A stretch of DNA of 64,000 nt, taken from assembly GCA_963706515.1 (NCBI GenBank), contig CAVPMW010000009.1, forward strand, positions 1 to 64,000, in the 5' to 3' direction. Below are positions 59,543 through 64,000 of the stretch, in pieces. Position numbers and translations under genes: made by a program. Below the pieces are notes generated by a model that searched no databases, was not told where the DNA came from, and saw nothing but the letters and a program-made list of their open reading frames with translations. Origin of the DNA: CAVPMW01 sp963706515 (lineage in GTDB: Bacteria > Chloroflexota > Anaerolineae > Anaerolineales > UBA4823). The first letter of the stretch is position 1. Every line of letters starts with the position of its first letter.

Positions 59543-60325
59543 ATGACCACGCGCATCCGCTTCCTGGGAATTGCCGCTTTTGAAATCACGAACTCAGCGG
59601 GGCAGGTCATCCTGATTGACCCTTTCCTGGATGAAAACCCCGCCAGCCCGGTTAAGACCGGCGACCTGCCGCGCGTAGACCTGGTGCTGGTTACCCACCT
59701 GGCTTACGACCACCTGGGAGATGCAGCGGCGATCTCCAAGAAATTCAGCTGCCCCGTGGTCTGCGGTCCCGAAGTGAAGGTCTTTCTTTCCCAGCAAGGC
59801 GCCGACCCAAACCTGATCCGCACGGTACCCTGGGGCGGTCAGGTGAACCCGTCCGGCATCCGCGTGCGTGCGGTGGAATGCCACCACACCTCCTTCCGTA
59901 AGGCCCCGGATGGACAGTATTTGAGCGGCCCGCCGTTGGGGTTTATCTTATATGCGGACCCCGGCGTGCGTATTTATCATTCAGGCGATACTGCCATCTT
60001 TAGCGATTTGAAGCTGATCGGCGAGCTTTACCGGCCCAATATCGGTCTGCTGTGCGCCTGCGAGATCGAGAAAGAATACCTGGAGAAATTGGGATTGAAA
60101 GACCATTACGGCAACGAGATGAATGGGGATGAAGGCGCCCTGGCGGCGATTTGGCTGGGGCTGGAAGTTGCCATACTATGCCACTATTTGAAGGCCGACA
60201 ATCAGGAAGACCTGCGGAAATTTTTCGCCATCCTGGAGAGCCGTTGTTCTGGCGAGCCGCCGCTGACCAGGCCGCTGGCTTTGCAGCCTGGCGAAGTGTT
60301 TGAATATCCGGGCCAGGAGGGCTGA
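59543..60325 (+). CDS. Metallo-beta-lactamase-fold hydrolase (UlaG-like)
   Basis: Intact, 260 residues. The metal motif is VTHLAYDHLGDAAA (H52, D56, H57; the usual second His of HxHxDH is Ala54). VECHHTSFR, YHSGDTAIFSDLKLI and LCHYLKADNQED supply later ligands. The arrangement resembles UlaG-type lactonases, which act on ascorbate-6-phosphate. The SD is GGAGG seven bases before ATG 59543. It overlaps nothing but follows the M24 gene by 12 bases and precedes the SDR by 3. A sugar-lactone substrate would fit the oxidoreductases around it. Confidence 0.82.
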   Translation: MTTRIRFLGIAAFEITNSAGQVILIDPFLDENPASPVKTGDLPRVDLVLVTHLAYDHLGDAAAISKKFSCPVVCGPEVKVFLSQQGADPNLIRTVPWGGQVNPSGIRVRAVECHHTSFRKAPDGQYLSGPPLGFILYADPGVRIYHSGDTAIFSDLKLIGELYRPNIGLLCACEIEKEYLEKLGLKDHYGNEMNGDEGALAAIWLGLEVAILCHYLKADNQEDLRKFFAILESRCSGEPPLTRPLALQPGEVFEYPGQEG

Positions 60326-60328
60326 GCC

Positions 60329-61081
60329 ATGCGTCTGGAAGGGAAAGTGGCGCTCGTGGCAGGCGGAGGTATGGGCATCGGGCGTGCGTGCGCCCTGCTT
60401 TTTGCCCAGGAGGGAGCGCGCATCGTCCTGGCTGACATCGATGAGACTGCCGGGCAGCAGACCGCCCAGGAAATCCAGGCGAGTGGGGGAGATGCATATT
60501 TCAACCCTGCAGATGTAACCATCCGGGAGCAGGTCCAGCGCCTGGTGGAGGCTGCGGTAGCGCGCTACGAAAAGCTGGATATCCTGCTCTCCACGGTGGC
60601 TGTATACACGCGCGGCCGGTTGGTCGACCTGGACGAGCAGGTCTGGGACCGCGTCATGCGGGTAAATGTTAAAAGCGCCTTCCTGCTGTGTAAAGAAGTC
60701 ATCCCGCACATGCAGGCTGTCCGGCGGGGTTCCATCATTCTGACTTCCTCCTCGGTCGGCTGGCATGACGCAGCCCCAAACGTCTCTGCCTACGCGAGCA
60801 GCAAGTTTGCCATCACGGGGCTGACGAAGTCGCTGGCGTGTGAATTACTGGCGGATAATATTCGGGTGAACTGCCTGTGCCCCGGACCGACGGATACACC
60901 CATGCTCCATGGAGGACGCACCCCACAGGAGCTGCAAGATTTTGTTGAAGCATTGCCGGGCAAGCGTTTAGCCGACCCGCTCGAGATCGCTTACGCAGCC
61001 TTGTTCCTGGCTTCCGACGAAAGCAGGTTTCTCACAGGAGTGGCTATGCCCGTCGATGGCGGGCAGACGGCCTGGGTATAA
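60329..61081 (+). CDS. SDR-family oxidoreductase
   Basis: Intact, 250 residues. The cofactor loop is AGGGMGIG, the acidic residue of VLADIDE suggests NAD, the active-site Ser is in IILTSSSVGWHD and the YASSK motif is in SAYASSKFAITG. The usual NNAG is replaced by STVAVYTRG. The end VAMPVDGGQTAWV is typical. It starts three bases after the MBL stop and is followed by the second ADP-ribosylglycohydrolase-like gene. A sugar or sugar-acid dehydrogenase role is likely. Confidence 0.88.
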   Translation: MRLEGKVALVAGGGMGIGRACALLFAQEGARIVLADIDETAGQQTAQEIQASGGDAYFNPADVTIREQVQRLVEAAVARYEKLDILLSTVAVYTRGRLVDLDEQVWDRVMRVNVKSAFLLCKEVIPHMQAVRRGSIILTSSSVGWHDAAPNVSAYASSKFAITGLTKSLACELLADNIRVNCLCPGPTDTPMLHGGRTPQELQDFVEALPGKRLADPLEIAYAALFLASDESRFLTGVAMPVDGGQTAWV

Positions 61082-61117
61082 AATCGCGACAGGGAGCGAT
61101 AGGATGGAGGCAAAATT

Positions 61118-62116
61118 TTGATAAGCCAGGGCAGTCAAGAGGTGTGGAACGAGGATATCCTGTACGATCGGGCTTTTGGCTCTCTCATCGGATTAGCAAT
61201 CGGTGATTCGCTCGGCGACCAGGCGCGCTCTCCCGAAAACCATCTCGCCTACGGTATCACTCGCGACCTGCGCTCGAGCAGCTCGTGGAGCACTGACGAC
61301 ACGGAATTTGCTTTGCTGGTTGCTCATGAGCTGATCGTCTCGCAAGGCGAGCTCACCCGCGAAGTGGTGGTGGATTGCTGGAGAGAATTGGTTCTTTCCC
61401 AGGGGGAGCTGGGCTCTAAAGGAGGCGAAAGCGAAAAAGGCGCACTGGCAAACCTGCAGCGCGGCATTTTGCCGCCGCTTTCTGGCAGCGACAACTCTTA
61501 TAATGACAGTGACGGAGCCGCCATGCGCGTTGCCCCGATAGGGATCGCTTGTGCGGGCGACCCAGGAAGAGCTGCCCGGCTGGCGGAGATCGAAGCCAGT
61601 GTGAGCCATTACCGGGACGGAGTCTGGGGAGCGCAGGCGGTTGCGGCAGGGATCGCGGCGGCAATGGGCGGCGCAGATGTTATCCAGATTATTGCGGCTG
61701 CCCGCGAGTTTATCCCCGACAACTCGTGGCTGGGACGCTGGTTTGAGCGGGCAATGTGCATTGTTGATGAAAGTGGCGGAGATATCCATAATGCCTGGAT
61801 GCCCCTGCACGATAAGCTTTGGACGCAATATCGCGCCTCCAGCGCCGAGGCGCTCTCGGAAGCATTTGCGATTTTCCGGCTGACCTCCGGCGATTTCATG
61901 GAAGGCGTCATCCAGGCTGCCAATTTTGGACGCGACTCCGACACCCTTGCGGCAGTAGTAGGCGCCCTCTCGGGTGCGATGCACGGAGCCAGCGCGATCC
62001 CGCCGGAGTGGATCGAGAAGGTGCGCCGTCCAGCCGGACGCTGCCTGGTATTTACCACCTCGCTGGATATCGGCGAAGTAAGCCGAGAGCTGGCACGGCT
62101 GGTCAGGAAAAGCTAG
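61118..62116 (+). CDS. ADP-ribosylglycohydrolase-family protein (copy 2)
   Basis: Intact, 332 residues. It starts at TTG 61118 with GGAGG upstream. The first domain reads FGSLIGLAIGDSLGDQARSP; metal-site motifs are SSWSTDDTEFALLVAHEL (T59, D60, D61), DNSYNDSDGAAMRVAPIG and AANFGRDSDTLAAVVGALSG. These match ADP-ribosyl-glycohydrolases that hold two Mg ions. It lies downstream of the SDR and just before the third GH127, in a sugar operon like copy 1, so a sugar-conjugate substrate may be more relevant than protein de-ADP-ribosylation. Copy 1 has an N-terminal extension that this one lacks. Confidence 0.86.
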   Translation: MISQGSQEVWNEDILYDRAFGSLIGLAIGDSLGDQARSPENHLAYGITRDLRSSSSWSTDDTEFALLVAHELIVSQGELTREVVVDCWRELVLSQGELGSKGGESEKGALANLQRGILPPLSGSDNSYNDSDGAAMRVAPIGIACAGDPGRAARLAEIEASVSHYRDGVWGAQAVAAGIAAAMGGADVIQIIAAAREFIPDNSWLGRWFERAMCIVDESGGDIHNAWMPLHDKLWTQYRASSAEALSEAFAIFRLTSGDFMEGVIQAANFGRDSDTLAAVVGALSGAMHGASAIPPEWIEKVRRPAGRCLVFTTSLDIGEVSRELARLVRKS

Positions 62117-62217
62117 GGAGCCATCCGGCGAGGAATTTCCTGGTGGACGCGAGAATGTAATCATGCCAGCCCAGTGCAATCTCATCGGACACGTATACAC
62201 GTATTTGACTATCAGAC

Positions 62218-63991
62218 ATGCAGACTACCTTACACCCTATCCCAGCTGGACGAGTTAAGCTGCTCCCCGGGCTCGTACAGCAGCGCTCTGCGATAAACCG
62301 CAGCTACCTGCTCTCCCTGCGCAGCGAGCGGCTGCTCCAAAACTACTACCTCGAGGCGGGCTTATGGACTGTCCCTGGCAAACCGGAAGACTGCCATTGG
62401 GGCTGGGAATCACCCACCTGCCAGCTGCGCGGGCACTTCCTGGGTCACTGGCTCTCGGCAGCAGCACGTTTGTATGCCAACCGCGCCGATTTGGAGATCA
62501 AAGGCAAAGCGGACGGCATCGTCGCTGAGCTGGGTCGCTGCCAGGCTCAAAACGGAGGCGAGTGGGCTGGCTCGATCCCCGAAAAGTATTTCCAATGGCT
62601 GGCCCAGGGCATTACCGGTCTGGGCGCCCCATTACACCGTCCATAAAACCCTGCTGGGGTTGTACGATATGGCGGCGCTCGCCGGCAGCCAGCAGGCATT
62701 GGAGATCATCTCCGGGTGGGCGCGCTGGTTCTACCGCTGGAGCGGTCGCTTCAGCCGCGACGGGATGGACGAGATCCTGGACGTGGAGACCGGCGGCATG
62801 CTGGAGCTTTGGGCGGACCTGTACGCGCTAACCGGAGAATCGATCTATCTTGAGCTCGTGCAGCGCTATGAAAGGCGGCGCTTCTTCAATGCGCTCCTGG
62901 CAGGTGACGACGCACTCACGAACCAGCATGCCAATACGCAAATCCCAGAAATCCACGGGGCAGCCCGCCTCTGGGAAGTCACCGGCGAGGCGCGTTGGCG
63001 GGATGTGGTAGAAGCCTTCTGGCGCTGTGCGGTGACCGAGCGCGCCGCGTTCTGCACCGGTGGGCAGACGGACGGTGAGATCTGGACACCGCCAGGCGAG
63101 CTCGCCTCACGCTTGAGCCCTAAGAACCAGGAACACTGCACGGTTTACAACATGCTGCGCCTGGCAGAATATTTGTACCGCTGGACGGGCGACCCCGTTT
63201 ACGCCGACTATTGGGAGCGCAACTTATATAACGGACTGCTCGCTCAGCAGCACCCGGATACAGGTATGGTCGCTTACTTCTTGCCGCTAAAAGCCGGCTC
63301 TAGGAAAATGTGGAGCTCGCCCACAGAGACGTTCTCCTGCTGCCTGGGTACGCTCGTGCAGGCTCAGACGCAATACGAAAACAACATATATTACGAAGAT
63401 CGCCAGGGATTGGTGCTGAGCCAGATCATCCCCAGCCAGCTCGAGTGGAGCTGGGAGGGAGTGGGTGTGAAGGTCGAGCTGAAAGTGACTAACCCGCTTA
63501 CCTCCCCTGAAAGACCCGCCAACCTGGCTTTCACGTTGGACCTGGAATGCGAGCGACCCGTGGAGTTCTCACTAAAAGTTCGAGCGCCCTGGTGGTTGAG
63601 TGGGAATCCGGCAGTAACCGTCGGGGGCGTGCCGGTGGACGTGGCTGGCCCGCCTTCGAGCATGCTCCACCTGCGCCGGGTATGGGATACCCAACAGAAT
63701 CTCGCGTTCCAGTTTCCTAAAAGCCTCTCCACCTGCAGCTTGCCCGATGCGCCGGAGATGGTCGCCTTCATGGACGGACCGCTGGTCCTGGCGGGGTTAT
63801 TCGAGGAGGAAACCGCATTGCACGGCGACCGGAACAATCCCAAATCGATGCTTTCGCCGGTTCACAGGGTCGAATGGTACCAGCACCATCTGGACTACCG
63901 CACCCGGGTGGCGCCGCATGGCACTCGCTTCTTGCCTCTTTACGAGGTGCGCGACGAGCGCTACACAGTGTATTTCCCGATTTCATCCTGA
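62218..63991 (+). CDS. GH127 beta-L-arabinofuranosidase-like hydrolase (copy C), one frameshift
   Basis: It begins MQTTLHPIPAGRVKLLPGLV and has HWGWESPTCQLRGHFLGHWL, GGEWAGSIPEKYFQWLAQGI, then one indel near 62625 into VWAPHYTVHKTLLGLYDMAA. The catalytic set FCTGGQTDGEIW, EHCTVYNMLRLAEYLYRW and SCCLGTLVQ is intact (EHC and CC). The end RDERYTVYFPISS is complete, nine bases before the window end. It is a close relative of copy A (11469-13279) at the opposite end of the locus; segment after segment aligns with only scattered changes. Predicted zinc-dependent cysteine glycosidase for arabinofuranose. Confidence 0.88.
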
Positions 63992-64000
63992 TGCCGCCTT

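Overview
The window is a G+C-rich bacterial segment dominated by carbohydrate catabolism. Two complete sugar ABC transporters (lipoprotein binding protein plus MalF/MalG-type permeases, no ATPase gene nearby), a LacI repressor, an AraC-type two-component pair and at least nine glycoside hydrolases indicate a heterotroph that imports plant- or glycan-derived oligosaccharides and digests them inside the cell. The lipobox binding proteins, TTG/GTG starts and gene content fit a Chloroflexota (Anaerolineae-like) genome, but no marker gene is present, so taxonomy is inference only.

Layout. 0-3.5 kb (minus): a subtilase with a C-terminal glycogen-binding-like module, an esterase and an ATP-grasp ligase, tightly packed. 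3.5-7.9 kb: an accessory island with a REP-associated tyrosine transposase bracketed by identical hairpins, three copies of a ~140 bp MITE-like element, and small stand-alone genes (GNAT, DHFR-like reductase, DinB-like, VOC). 8.1-10.6 kb (plus): an L-fucose isomerase-like protein and a TIM-barrel sugar isomerase, separated by a very long hairpin. 10.6-53.1 kb (minus): one nearly continuous block of about 33 genes. In transcription order: LacI, binding protein, two permeases, dehydrogenase, Gfo/Idh oxidoreductase, GH2, GH29, ADP-ribosylglycohydrolase-like, split transketolase, Asp/Glu racemase-like, GH127, sugar-sensing histidine kinase, AraC response regulator, GH51, stand-alone receiver, GH37/63-like, second ABC transporter, GH5, isochorismatase-like, GH38, PfkB kinase, D-lyxose isomerase-like, alcohol dehydrogenase, TIM-barrel isomerases, hydrolase, second GH127, SDR. 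53.2-64 kb (plus, divergent from lacI): a methyltransferase-like URO-D protein, GH3, Gfo/Idh, amidohydrolase, degenerate M24 protein, metallo-beta-lactamase fold protein, SDR, second ADP-ribosylglycohydrolase-like protein and a third GH127.

How it fits together. The binding proteins and permeases bring in arabinose-, fucose-, mannose-, galactose- and glucose-containing oligosaccharides. The hydrolases have no visible signal peptides and would act in the cytosol. Isomerases, dehydrogenases, the kinase and transketolase route the released sugars into the pentose phosphate pathway. Control appears to be layered: a LacI repressor with a perfect 24 bp operator at the divergent promoter, and a soluble kinase whose input module is a LacI-type sugar-binding domain, coupled to an AraC response regulator.

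Data quality. About 25 genes carry one to ten frameshifts, while the peptide on both sides of each break stays family-like. About 27 other genes, including most of 32-43 kb and 55-62 kb, are intact. This looks much more like uncorrected indels in the assembly than gene decay. Broken genes are therefore reported as single reconstructed loci with approximate break positions.
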